Origin: Lateolabrax maculatus
Taxonomy: Eukaryota > Chordata > Actinopteri > Acropomatiformes > Lateolabracidae
Length of the DNA stretch: 64,000 nt
Assembly (NCBI GenBank): GCA_031216445.1
Contig: CM062217.1
Span: 24,334,001 to 24,398,000, forward strand
Direction: 5' to 3'
The notes under the pieces were generated by a model. It made no database searches and was not told where the DNA came from. It saw only the letters and a list, made by a program, of their open reading frames with translations. Both the position numbers and the translations under genes were made by a program. Positions 36,857 through 49,100 of the stretch are shown one piece after another (position 1 is the stretch's first letter; each line of letters opens with the position of its first letter).

Positions 36857-38689
36857 GCAATCTACTATCCAGATTAATGCAAAAATTATTTGCTGCTTCC
36901 TGGCTTTTTTCCTTCCTGGTCATTTACTGTCAGATTTACTTGGCATATCCTGGGCTATCCTCTCCTGCTGTAGGCTCAGAATAAAATGCATAACTTTGCA
37001 AGTTTTCTCTGAAGTTCCTGATCAAGAGAGATTGAGGGCAGAGACTATAAGATGGGAGCAAAGCTGCAGCGTCAGCAGCTTTCATTGTGGGGAGGCTGAA
37101 AAGGCTCTGCTAGTTGTTTGAACAGCAGGCGGCTATTACACCACATGGATGCTCAGAGTAATTAAATGTGCTCTGTTCCCCTTCATGTTCCTTTCTCTCC
37201 TCTCTACCATGCCTTAAATCTGCACGGATGGGTTCAAAGAAGTGTTAATGTCAATGTTGTTTGCTGAAGCCTTTTTCTGCCAAATGCGGCAGAAGTGTTT
37301 TGTTCACTCGTCGCAGCCTCAGAGTCACAGCAGGGCTGATAAAAGGCACCCGAGTGAACATGCATGTTGGTAAGGTGGTATGATTAAGTCCTTCATTAAG
37401 TCCTCAAGTAAGTTAGTTATGTTATAGTTGCGTTCCCTTTGACTGGGCTCACTTTTAATGAGCATTTCTCTATTTCAATTCCACTTGACACGATCCTATC
37501 TGACTTTGTCAAAGGTACAAAATGAGGTGCTAAGAAGAAGCTTGTCTAATTAGCTAGCCACTTGTGGTGGTCCCAACGGCAACCACCGTCTCAAATATTG
37601 AAGCTATTATTGTGATCACTCTCACCATTAACATAAAAGCAAGGCAATGGGCCATTTAATGTGGCTTCTTAAGTAAATACCTTGCCAAGCATATTCAAAT
37701 TACAGGGAGATACAGGCTTAGCAGGTGGCTACGTCATATGTTAGGCTGATAATTGTCAAGCTCATAAATGAGATATCTGCTGCCTTATGCATGTTAAGCT
37801 GATTAAAGAAAGCAGTGGACATCACAGTCACTAGACAACTGAGACTCCCCACTAAATCTGGCATTAAGTGTCTCAAACTTAACGCGCTGACTCACTAAGT
37901 CCCCAGAGCATTTCATTCATAACTTGAAAGGCCCCGCTGATCCCAGATCAGCTTGGAGAAAAGACAAATATGCTCATATTCCATCTAAGAGGGAGATTAG
38001 CGGCATTAGCAATAGACCCTAAAATAGTGCTGGGGAAACAGTCGTCTGTTTCCTGTTTGAGAAGAATATGCAAAAGAAAAAAGGCTGTCATGGGTGTCAA
38101 GAGTGAAAAAGTCTGGGTTTGCCAGGATTCAAAAACAACAGGTTACCTCAGGCAAGAGGTCATAGCATTAACACAGAAGGAATAATGATGTGCATCTGTA
38201 AAAGTGATGTATTTAAAGAAAGAAAAGCTACAGGAATTGTCTGACGGAGGCGTGGTCCGCCCCAACCGGCCCCTTGAGCATGTATATTTAGTATAACGTC
38301 TTTATCGCTGTTACGTGCTCATATAAGAAAAAGAAATAAGGAGAGCTGGAGAATATCTCTGTATCAAATATATTGTTTCATCACTCTGCTTTGCTCAGAG
38401 CCCTGGGAATATCTAGGAAGATCGTACAGGAAAAAACGCTGGCGTGGAAACATTTTCACAGAAGCAGGAATTAACTGTGAGTAAATAATTCCACAGCGGA
38501 ACAGCCTGAAATACCGCAAAGCAAGTCAATAACTATACTACACTGAGTGCACAAGATCCCTCCCTCCGTTCAACAATACACGACAAGTGGGAATGAAGAT
38601 GGCACCAAATGGAGAGCACTTAATCTCCGAAGTGTTCTGAATGAAGTCGGGGCTTTTGTCATTGGCTTCTTGGCAACAAGTTATGTAAA

Positions 38690-39620
38690 TCATGTCCAAT
38701 AGCCCCCGTGTCTTGGAAAATACCCATCTGCTGCTTTCTCAGACTATGCAAAATAAGTCATCATGTTACCCCCGCATGGCTGGCCCCCGTTTTAAGGATG
38801 TTCGGGGGAAAGAGGTTGAGGGGGATATTTTACATGCATCATCTAAATTACTGTCAGGGGAGTCAGAGCAGCAGACAGAAAAACCTGAAGGACGCCTGCT
38901 GTAATCGGTGCAGAAAATAAATAAACCAAGCATGGCCGTTTAATTGCCGCCTCCGACTTGGCCTCTCCGCGGTCTTCGGGGAGCTGAACTGCTTCAGAGC
39001 TGGACGGCCATCAGAGTAAAGAAGAAAAAGAGACAGGAGGAGAGAGGGAGGATGTGGTCACGGTGACTCACAGGCTTAGAAATTTAACCTGGCTGGTCCT
39101 GCTCCCCAATTCCGGTTCATACCTCATTCACAGCCACGATTTTGTCTCTGCATGCCACCAAGGCCATCTCTGTCGGGCTCAGGACTCAGTGGATAGAGAT
39201 CTAGGGAGCCCGGTGCCTTGATAAAAGACTGATATTGCAACGGGGACCGACCCTCTGCAGAGAGAGCGTTGAATGAAATGATAACAGATGAGATATTGAT
39301 TCAGCGCTGATTACAGCCACACAGATGAATGTCAAAATATTGTCATCGTCTCATTCTTCATAATATTATCACTGCAGGGACGAAAGGACGGCCAGGAGCA
39401 GATTAATTCCACTGGGAGAAATCCCGAGCAATGGTTTTCATGTCAAGGTTAGCTAAAGTGACTTTACTGTACACGATGATAGACTTGGTATCAGATTCAA
39501 TTAAGTGGAACATGTTCGCACAACGGAGCGGCCCTGCAGTGGAATGAATGGAGTGTGATCCTAACACGGGTTTAGGAGTTCAGATTCCGCTGGGAACCCC
39601 TCACTAAAAATGTAAATGCG
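38690..39620. promoter_or_regulatory. Candidate conserved non-coding block
   Basis: About 0.9 kb free of recognised repeats and low in simple sequence, for example TATGCAAAATAAGTCATCATG, ATTTTACATGCATCATC and GTTTAATTGCCGCC. The open frames seen here (about 70 codons) have no family features. Enhancer role is a guess from texture. Confidence 0.28.
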
Positions 39621-42547
39621 CTGGGCATGTCCTGTGAGGAAAAGGTTCAACTAAATAGCAGATGTAATATATCATGTCAGTCTTCCATTCGAATCACGCA
39701 GCGCCGGCAATATCTGTAGCTGTCATTCTGATGTATAATATAGTCTTTCTTTTGCTAGAGTTACTTTTTCTCCAGCTGCTATTGTACTGTTGCTGTGCTA
39801 CTTTCTGTTTACAAACCAAAGGCCTGGGATCGAGAACAGTAAGTCTGGATCCCTCAAGAGATATATGCAACACAGCCCCCGGTCCATGCTTAATACAGGA
39901 GCACAAAAACAGGTCATTTATTGAGAGACAATGGGAGCCGTTCTGACCAATTATCAAGGAAGAAGCCTCAAAATATGAGACAAAACAGGGGCTGCAAAAC
40001 AACCAGCATAAAAATAGACATGAGGGAAATGTGAGTATGGTGAAAGCACATCAGACTATATGCGAGTGACAGAAAGTGAGTATAATGACATTTTAACAGA
40101 AGTTTCAAAAATGATGAGTCTAGACAGTAGAAGAGTTCAAAAGCGGCAATCTCGACAGTTGTTGCCATAAATCTTCATGTAGATGCATGCATTCATGCAA
40201 CATTCAATATGCAAGAATATTGGTATACCCAACATGCTCGGAAATATACTATAATGTGTCATATTAATTCTCCAACTTAAACCACTAATATGTTGACTCT
40301 ATGTCTCTCACTATAAAACACATTTTTTCTATTTATCACATTGGGCTGAACTGTCAATATCCACAAACCAAAAGGCAACCAGTTAAAAATCTTTCAGTCT
40401 TCACACTCTTGGGACTTCAATATCATAATCAAGAAAAACGCATTTTCTCCCCTATTATATTAAGGACGAGGTGATTTCTGGCCTCATTAGTTATTCATTG
40501 CCTCTAATGTCCATACATCTGGTCAGTGACCACCGGTGATCCTTGGATAACTGTTGCCGCCCGTCTCACCCTGACCACCAAAAAAAAAACATTCAGGCTG
40601 AAGGCCGGGAGCCTGTGGGGTTTCTCCTCCAGCAGCTCTGCATCCTTTAGCTGATCAGCAGCTATTCAAGGTAGCCGGACCTCCTGCCTCCAGCTTATAT
40701 ACTGGAAATCAGAGGAATCACACACCGGAAATCATTTCAATCTGTATGATAATTTGAGACACTCATCTGGGATTTGGTGTATTGGTCCAGTTAAGCGGCT
40801 AGAAAGTGTCAGATTGATTGGTGATTTAATCTACATGATACAGTTGGAGTAATGTACATATGGTGCAGCAACCCTATGCAAAAAGTACTCCATAGAATAA
40901 ATGATATGATGATGAAATCTAAATCTGGTTTTATTTTTCAATGCACACAGGAACCTTGGTACTCTGTGCTGAAAGCCAGGGAGTTTTAGGGAGCATCTGT
41001 GGTGTAATACATGAATCATATCTGAGGTGAGGAAAGATACCATTTCAAACAATCCCAAGTAAGGACACAAAGCCAATTGTGTGCTACAGCAACTGGCAAG
41101 AGAAAATGCCCAAAAGGATCAAAATTCAGAAAATGGGTAAAGCAAAAAATAAAAAAAACTCACAAAGTGAAGTTCAAAATGCGAGTGGGGCACGTCCCGG
41201 TGCATCTGCACAAATCTCTCAAAAGCCAAAGCACCCGAGAGCAGGAGGATTTTTAGCAAACAAGAAAAGCTCATTTGGGCTATCACAGTGCAGCTCTTTT
41301 CTCAGAAGAGCTTTCAAAGTCTGCTCATGAGCAGCTTGCATGTTAGCTGGGAATGAAACTTTAATTATCTTGATGCTTCGTTCACATTCCTCGGTCTGAC
41401 CAGCGATCAGCCCCCCCATCCCTTCCATCGGGAGCCACAGGAAGGCAGGTTAATAGGGGTGCATGTTTGACTGCCAAGTAAATTGGGTGTGTTTCTGTGG
41501 GCTACGAAATCAAAATCCCTGTTCCAAAAAGAAGAAAATAATAGGGCAAATATTTGAGAAGCACTAAAAAATACATTAAAACCCCATTTGACATTATTTC
41601 TAGGTTAGACAACAATTGGTACAGTACATTAAAAGGAAAATAAATTAATAGCTCATAATAATAGGTGATAGGTGAAAACATAGCTTTATTCAGGTTTACT
41701 ACAACTTGAGTCGTATTTCTATGGTTTTTGCCATCATTTATACTGATCATGATACAATGACATTTGGGAATGCAATATCCTACAATTAAGTCCTTTCACT
41801 GAAAGCTTTCGACCACACCTCATGGTCCTTATCAGTGGATGGGGTTTGCTCAGTTGCACGGCTAAATCTCACGAATTTGCTGAGAAAAGCTTGTAGGTTG
41901 ACCTTTAGTTTAGATTATTTTGTCAAAGTACTATTTCCAAGGTCAAAATGAACGTTCACTTTCTAAAAAACTGCTTAAAACTCGTCTGACTGCTTGTGTT
42001 TCTTTCCCATCTAATGTCTTTTGAGTGGTGTCGCCGCACAGATTTCAGTAATCAAAGGAACAGTATCATATTTTGGCAATATACTTATTAATTTCAATAA
42101 TAATAATCATTTGTTTACATATAAAAACAAAATTGTAAAATCCGCAAGCTGTAGTTTTACGTAAAGTTAAATGCTCCATTTCTTGGTGAACATGAGCTGG
42201 GCTCAGTGTATTTCCCAAAATATCAAACTATTCATTTACCTTGGTGAGTACAATGTTATTAATACTGACAGGAAGGATGGCCAAAACTATGAAAGTCCCA
42301 TGTTGTAGTAAACTTGAATTATTAGCCACATTAGAGTCTGAAAAAAATGTGTGCCTTTGTCAGCAACCAAGAGGCTACCACTGAAATGAAAGAAAACAGA
42401 GACATAAAGAGCATAAAGAGACTTGCTTGTTAATATCAAATGCTAATCAAGGCTAAAACTAACATAGTTAGATTGGTTGTAACTAGCTGTTATAATTCAT
42501 TGTGCATTGATATCAGCTCCCACTTGGTTTTGCTATGAAACAACACC

Positions 42548-42550
<3 letters not shown>
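39621..42550. other. Intronic sequence, no gene seen
   Basis: No named repeat. A word near 41800-41840 (GAAAGCTTTCGACCACACCTC) resembles a fragment of a dispersed repeat but is too short to call. Confidence 0.35.

Positions 42551-42611
<61 letters not shown>
42551..42611 (+). repeat. (TA)~30 microsatellite
   Basis: About 61 bp of uninterrupted TA dinucleotides, the longest simple repeat in the window. Confidence 0.97.
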
Positions 42612-42615
<4 letters not shown>

Positions 42616-44979
42616 ACAGTGAGTATATATGGTCTTTTGTATTTTCAACATTACATCCCACACAGTGAATGTTTCGATTTTATTCATGACTTTCATTATG
42701 CGCAGCTCTGGAAACCACTTTTACTCCATATGCAGCACTTGTTGTTATGAATGGCTGTGTTGCACTTTCCATCACTGTTGCCTTTAGCTTGAGTTCCCAA
42801 ATACCCTCCTCTACAATCCCTGTGCTTTATCATGTCCGGCCTGGCCGCACAATGCACATCCAGTGGTAATTAAGGTCAGAAAATTAGATTCAGCCAGCCG
42901 TGGTCCCGGTGACTTAATAAGTAAAGACAATTATCTGAATTAATATGATAGATGTCATTGTCTTCTGCTGCTCTGCTCAGTCAGATCTTGGCAGGCCTTC
43001 AGGTTATTATTACCTAGTGTGCATTCACTGTATTAGTTTGAATAATGACGTTCATCGCAGAGAATGTGATTATTAGTTAGAGGGACCCAGGATGATGGCA
43101 TCAGCGTGAGGTTTGAACGCAGCAGGTGATGTGTGCTGGGTAAAGAAAATCATAAATAAGCCTCAACCAGGTTCCAAAGTGCTGTGAGCAAAGTACATGT
43201 ATGACTTACTACAGATGCCACAGTTGAAATGAAATTGAGTAAAAGAATTGGGGAAAATAGGACTTTTTACTCATACTGTGCAGTTTTACATAAGGCATTT
43301 CTCTTTGTGGAGAGGGTTTTTCAGAACACTGTGTGGCTTCTTCAAGTAGCTTAAATCTCAGAGGAAATCACCTCCACAAGTGCGATTATACATTCAGTTT
43401 CAGATTTTGTAGAGCAATTTGCACTACAGAGTTCAATGTTTTCTAGCAGCTTTAGCTTTTGACACCTGTTGTCACACTGTGGTTTTACCATCTGGCACCC
43501 AATAACATTTAAAGAGGTATTCCTTGAGGACAGCAACAAAGGCACTGAGGGACATATTGCTGCAGCTGGCTTGGTCTTATAATGAGTGCTGTCAAAGATT
43601 TGCAGCACTGAACTTTTGCGCCCTGATCTGTGGCGGGTCACCACCGAGTTCATATCAATAATTCATCCTGCAGCACAACTCTCTTCCCTGTTATGAAACA
43701 AATCTTGTTAGGAAGTCCTGCCAACTCTGTCTCCATCTCACTACCCGACTTTATTTGTAACTTGCCCTGCTTAGACTGGAAAGGACGTGCAGGGGGGTTT
43801 GGAAAAGATTAGCAAAGTTCATCTACGTGAAGTGTTTCTTCGTGCAGCAGGGACAGGAAGGAAGCTTGAATCTGGTGCGTGAACTTGAAGAATGGGGTCC
43901 TCCCCACAATGCCTAACTTCTCCTCCCTGGGCTGGAGTAGGTGAGTTGATGAAGAGCAGTTAGAGTGTGGCCCTTGCTCTTTATCCTCACAGTATGGCTC
44001 CTATACAGCCTTCCTCTGGTTTATTGTGAAACAACCTGGAGCTGTCAGAGGCTCAGTAGAGACCCGGGGAGAAGAGGGCAGGGAAGTGGAACGCTGTACT
44101 GGATGGGCTGCTCTGATAAGATCCAGGGAGACTCCTCTCCCTCCCCCTTCTGTTTCCTCCTCAGCTGGCAGCAAGCGACAGTAACCTTTCCCGTCAATGA
44201 CAGTTGCTAAAAGCAGCGGGGGGATTTGGAGGCATTATGTTTGACTTCTTTCAAATTAGCACCTTTTTTTTTTCTCTGCTGTTGTCTTCTCCTGGCTCTG
44301 CTTATCAAGGTGGCCGCAATCAGTCAATGCACCGTGAATAATTACACGCCTGGGGATATTGAGCACATGATGAACATTCTGTAAACACTTTACATAATGT
44401 GCAGGTATTCAGAAAACCTAAAAACAAGTTAACAAATCAAATGCACCACTTGACACTCCATACAGGAGACTTCAAACATCTCAAGCCTTGATCACACTGC
44501 TACAGTTTAAACGAGATCCATCCACCAGAGTAAAGCAGGTCTAACAGTTCCCCTTATATTAGCGTGCTAATGAGGTCCCAGTGTGATACTTTTTAATGAA
44601 ACCATCCAGGAGGCCAATTGTCCATAACTAATTATCATATGCTAATTGGCACACCTAAGTGTAGAAAGAGGACTGATTTTTTTTCTCTGCACCTCTCATT
44701 TCTTATTTCTCTCTGCGTGCACTGTATCAAAAGTGCTTAATGAGTGTAATTACGGCTAAAAGATTGTGCAACTCAAATGCTTCCTTACCACTGTACTATA
44801 AACAACACAAATCTGGCTGAATATGTGTGTAATTTGGAAATGTACAAAATGTTAAAATCCAGCTAATACTAACCTTGGGGGTGTACCTCAGGGAAAACAA
44901 TAGCTTTGACTGCTCTCCAGTTGAACTGAAGTGTGATTATTATTTCGATCACAGCGTCTTGCTCTGTGTGCGGTGGTCT
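42612..44979. other. Intronic sequence, no gene seen
   Basis: Repeat-poor. 42840-43100 (GGTAATTAAGGTC, AATTAATATGATAGATG) is AT-rich with homeodomain-like words and may be another conserved element. No coding signal. Confidence 0.35.
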
Positions 44980-46150
44980 CAATAAGCCAGGTGTAACCAA
45001 TTCTTCTTGCAATATTGCACATTATCCTCATTTGCCACCCCCTGGCGCTCCGAAGTATGAAATAAGGTAAAGAAGGAATCGGCGATAGATCCCACTGATC
45101 TGAGAAAGAATGAAGCCTGATGAATAGCACCATATCGAATTATGCTCAAGTAAAAGAAAACATTGGGTGGCACCTGGCAGTGGACCATATTGGTTCAGTT
45201 CTGGTTCAGCGTGCCAGAAAATGGGACAGGGACCACAAACAAATACAAATAAAAGCTATTGCTCTAGAGATTGCGGCTGACCAGCTCTGCAAACTGAATA
45301 TAGCAACAGGTTCTGGTTGAGAGCGCAACACAAAGGCGACGGGGCCTGCTGGAAACATGCGGGCAAAGCTGCTATCTGGTGAGAAATGCAACATCAAGAT
45401 TGGCTTCGTCATGGCGCTGAGGTGGAGACAGTGTCCAGTGTGGATCCACACTGTGTGAAAGGGACGCTTGACAAGCTCACCAGACAGCAACACACCAATT
45501 GGCAGGAATCGTGTGGCACCAATTTGTCTACGGCCCATGTGGTGTTGTGTGAAAATCCATACCATCCGACGACTCCACTCTGTCTGAGCATACAAACGTG
45601 TCCAGATTCTATTTTGCTCATTAAGGTGGTCATTAGGCTTGCGACAATTCGCCATGGACGATGAAGCCGGGAGGTAGGACAGAGGTATCCTGCCGGATCC
45701 CCATTAGCTCATTTGCGTAGGGTCATTAGACAGAGCGCGACAAGAGCCACACCGAGTTGTTTGCTGCAAGGCAATGCTCATCATAGGAGGACCGTGGTCG
45801 ACTCCGGCGGCTGATAGGATTTCCACACTCGCCGATTGGGGATATTTCAATGTTAATGGTTATGGTGCACAGCAATTCTTGCGAGAAGCCATAAGAACAG
45901 TCAGGCTATGCTCACTAAATTCTTAGTCTTCTCCAGTGAGCAATTGGAGTTGCTCCGGCCAATGATTATTGAAAGGCTTCCTCCTAGATTGTTGAACAAT
46001 GTGAAGTCATCGGATAATGCCGGAGATTGAGCTAATGGCCATGTCTGATTTGAAGCTTTTACATGAAGGAGAAAGAAGGATTCTCGGTGTACCTTTATGG
46101 AGCGTGACAGCTCATTAAATCAGAGTCAACACGCAGTTCATCACCACTCA
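44980..46150. promoter_or_regulatory. Candidate conserved non-coding block with SOX-type palindrome
   Basis: More than 1 kb without recognised repeats and with complex sequence throughout. At 45988-46000 ATTGTTGAACAAT forms two inverted SOX half-sites (ATTGTT and AACAAT) separated by one base. Words such as CATTAGCTCATTTGC and CCAATGATTATTGAAAGG are typical of vertebrate enhancers. Conservation is untested. Confidence 0.33.
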
Positions 46151-49100
46151 ATTACATTACCAGACATGTACGTGAATTACCTTATACTGCAGTAAAATGT
46201 GTTCTGCTAAAAATAGAATGGGAGACTTGCTAAAGTGTCTTGGATATTTGGGAAAACTAATGACCCGTGCTGCCTCCAATGAGCATGCTCATTTAAACCC
46301 TGAGAAATATTGTCAGTGTACTTGTTCCTTACAGCAATACAGGCTTGTATGAGCTTGATGGATGGCGGCTTTTCATTGGCAATCAATCATGTCATGTCAA
46401 TAGATTCCGGGGAAGAAAATATATTTATGTTGAGAGTGCTATTCGTAATGGAGTTGTTCAATCAGGGCAGTGTTTTGTCTGTTGTGGAAGGCAGCGGTGG
46501 ACCGTAATGACTTTGCCGTCTCCTGAACCTCGGGAAACCTGCTTCCAGTGGTTCCCATTTCTTTCCTCCCAGTAACACTGCACCCGCTACTCCACCTGGA
46601 CCCACTCATGTGGAGCTGCGGCTTCTGAGAACATATTGACTGGCCAATCTAAGAAAAAAGGCAGAATTTCAAACAGGTTCCTGAAAACTGGAGGCTAAAA
46701 TCATCCATCACCCTGGGCTGCTTCAAATGCAGACATCAAAAAAAGCTACCTTATGGATTGATCTTGGTGATCATAAAATGGATTTCGCCAGTGCCAGACT
46801 GACGGCTGTAATGGGTTTCTATGCCGGCTGGCTATCGGAAGTCTGTCAGTTGCACCGGCTCTCCGTGGAACGCTCCATACGTTTGCCGGAGGCTCCTTAT
46901 ACCTGCTCTTGGGAGACTATATACTAAATTGACTTCAGAAGCACTCAAGGAAACAAGAGAAAGAAACATCAGCAACTCCTGTAGGCAGAAAATGCTACAC
47001 CTTGACATCTTTTTGTAATTTATATCTACCCTGCACAGATGCCGTTATGTAGATTTTCTGCTTTGCTTAATATTTGCAGCCAAAACTCTATGTTCTCCTA
47101 ACTCTCCGCAGCAAATGACCATATTTAATAATTTACTTCCAATTTGATACAGAATGTTCACTGAGTCAACAGCAGATAACTGCAGGCTGTTTTGCATTAT
47201 AATGAATTAGTTACATGTGAATCAAATTAAGCAAATGGAGCACATGACAGAATTATGTGAACGGCGTTCTCGAGATGGAACAATTTCCTTTGCAACTCTG
47301 AGCACTGATTTTCCAGTTAAGTGAACGGCTGGTGCATTTGTCCTGTTCATTGACAGTAACCCGTCATTTGCGGCACTTAATCTAGCCGAGGACAGAGCAC
47401 AGCTTTCAATTAACTCGTCAAATAAGCCAAGTGACACATCCATCATGTGCTTGGCTCGGGCACACTGTTTTGTTTTTTTTTCATCTCCTTAAAAAATTCA
47501 AACAGCAAATTATGTTTCAAAGTGCAACGGTGGCGCACACTATGCATTTATCTCCAGGAAGCAAACAGGACTCATCAATCTATTTTTTCATACAAGGGGG
47601 ACGACACAATAACATGATCAGGTTTTGTGGACCTAATTATTTAATTTGCAACTGCGGAACATGGAGTACTCGCTGTTTTTTTCGGTTTGAGGGCTCATTT
47701 TTTAATGTCTTAAAATAAAAAAAAAAACAGATCCCCAGTGCACATCAATGGTAATGACTTGATATTTTCCCTCTGTGACTAATTGCATCAGCTGTGTACA
47801 GCATCAAGCATCAGTCATGTACCAGAAGGAGAATGAACCTTGGACTCCCAGGGCAGCTGATTACTGCACACAAAGACCCAGCAGACAGCTCTACTCGGTC
47901 CAGCCGGACAGAGAAGCTCACTGGCAGGCTACAGCAAGGGGCATCGCCTCCTTCCGTAACAGCTCACATCCTCCTCAGTCGCCCAATCAGGCTGACCTTG
48001 ACTTGGCAGCAGAGGGGTACGTCTCTCACCTTGAGACAGCATCCCCTATAGCTTCCCTACCTTGATGGAAGCCGCCTCATCAGCAGCGTGGCTGCCAGCC
48101 ACCAGTCACATTTGGTTGTTACAAAAAAAAAAAGTGATCAATAAGGTCTTGGGCCTGAATAATAAATAAGAGATGAGCTAAATAAATAAGTGGAGGTGCA
48201 GGGATATTAATAATGCCAGGAGTTGGTGGTATGGGCTGGCTTACTGACACGCAGCACAGCAGAGCCACTATTAGATCCACTCATCTGCCTTGCCTGGGCT
48301 CAGTGTGGGCACAGAGCAATCAGGAGCACCTGCTGAGACGGACTGGGAGGCTAACAAAGTTTCATCTAATGCCTCAGACTTGATTTGAGAAACTGCTTGA
48401 GTCAACTATCTGCTGGAAGATGAATCCAAGATATCTTACATTAATGTGAGATGGCTACCGCTGCAAGCCAGCCTCCTGCACACCTACAGCAAACAAACCT
48501 CCATCCAGGCTCAGTGCAGTCTTGTTTTAATCAGCGGACATGTTTAACGCCATGCCCAAAAAACCACCAGAGCACTGAATTGCTGATGGTGGTGTGACTG
48601 GGTTGTTTCTGTAAAAAAACAAAAGGTCTTTTTTCATCTAAGTAACCTTTTTGGCAGGCTGCCTGGCCTCAAAATCTTAGCTAAATTAGAACATGTAACT
48701 CCGCCGCCCCGTGTGACTGAGCTCAAGTCAGCTTAAAAGTTATGCTTCACATGCACATTCAACACATCTCTGGATGAATGGCTGAATACGCACTCCAGTC
48801 AGTTATTATCGTGATCAGTACAGACAGGCTGGTGATTTGCGGCTGATATCTTATAACTCAGGGGGTTTCTGACTGTGAGTTGCAGTGAGGGCGTGGAGGG
48901 AGAGACGTGAAGAACAGCCGCTGCGTGAGGCGAAAGGGACAGGTTCTCAAAACAAGTTATCTACTGTAGCTTGGCTGCTGATTTGGCTCGCTTCTAAACA
49001 TGGTCAACAGTTACAGCAGCAGCAGTGGCTGTGACACACAGCTTATGGAAGCAATTAAGGTACTTTAAGACCGTTAGTGCCCAATTGTACAATTTGCATC

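Larger units (their letters stand above)
34111..38689. other. Intronic sequence with two microsatellites, no gene seen
   Basis: A CA tract lies at 34301-34314 and a TA tract at 36839-36856. 35590-35900 and 36180-36480 have higher GC and short open frames, without similarity to known proteins. Possible conserved elements cannot be separated by eye. Confidence 0.35.

Noticed and set aside
45206..45655. 149-codon open frame on the minus strand
   Set aside because: Starts and stops inside a repeat-free non-coding block, overlaps open frames on the other strand, and shows no domain or hydrophobic pattern of a known family.
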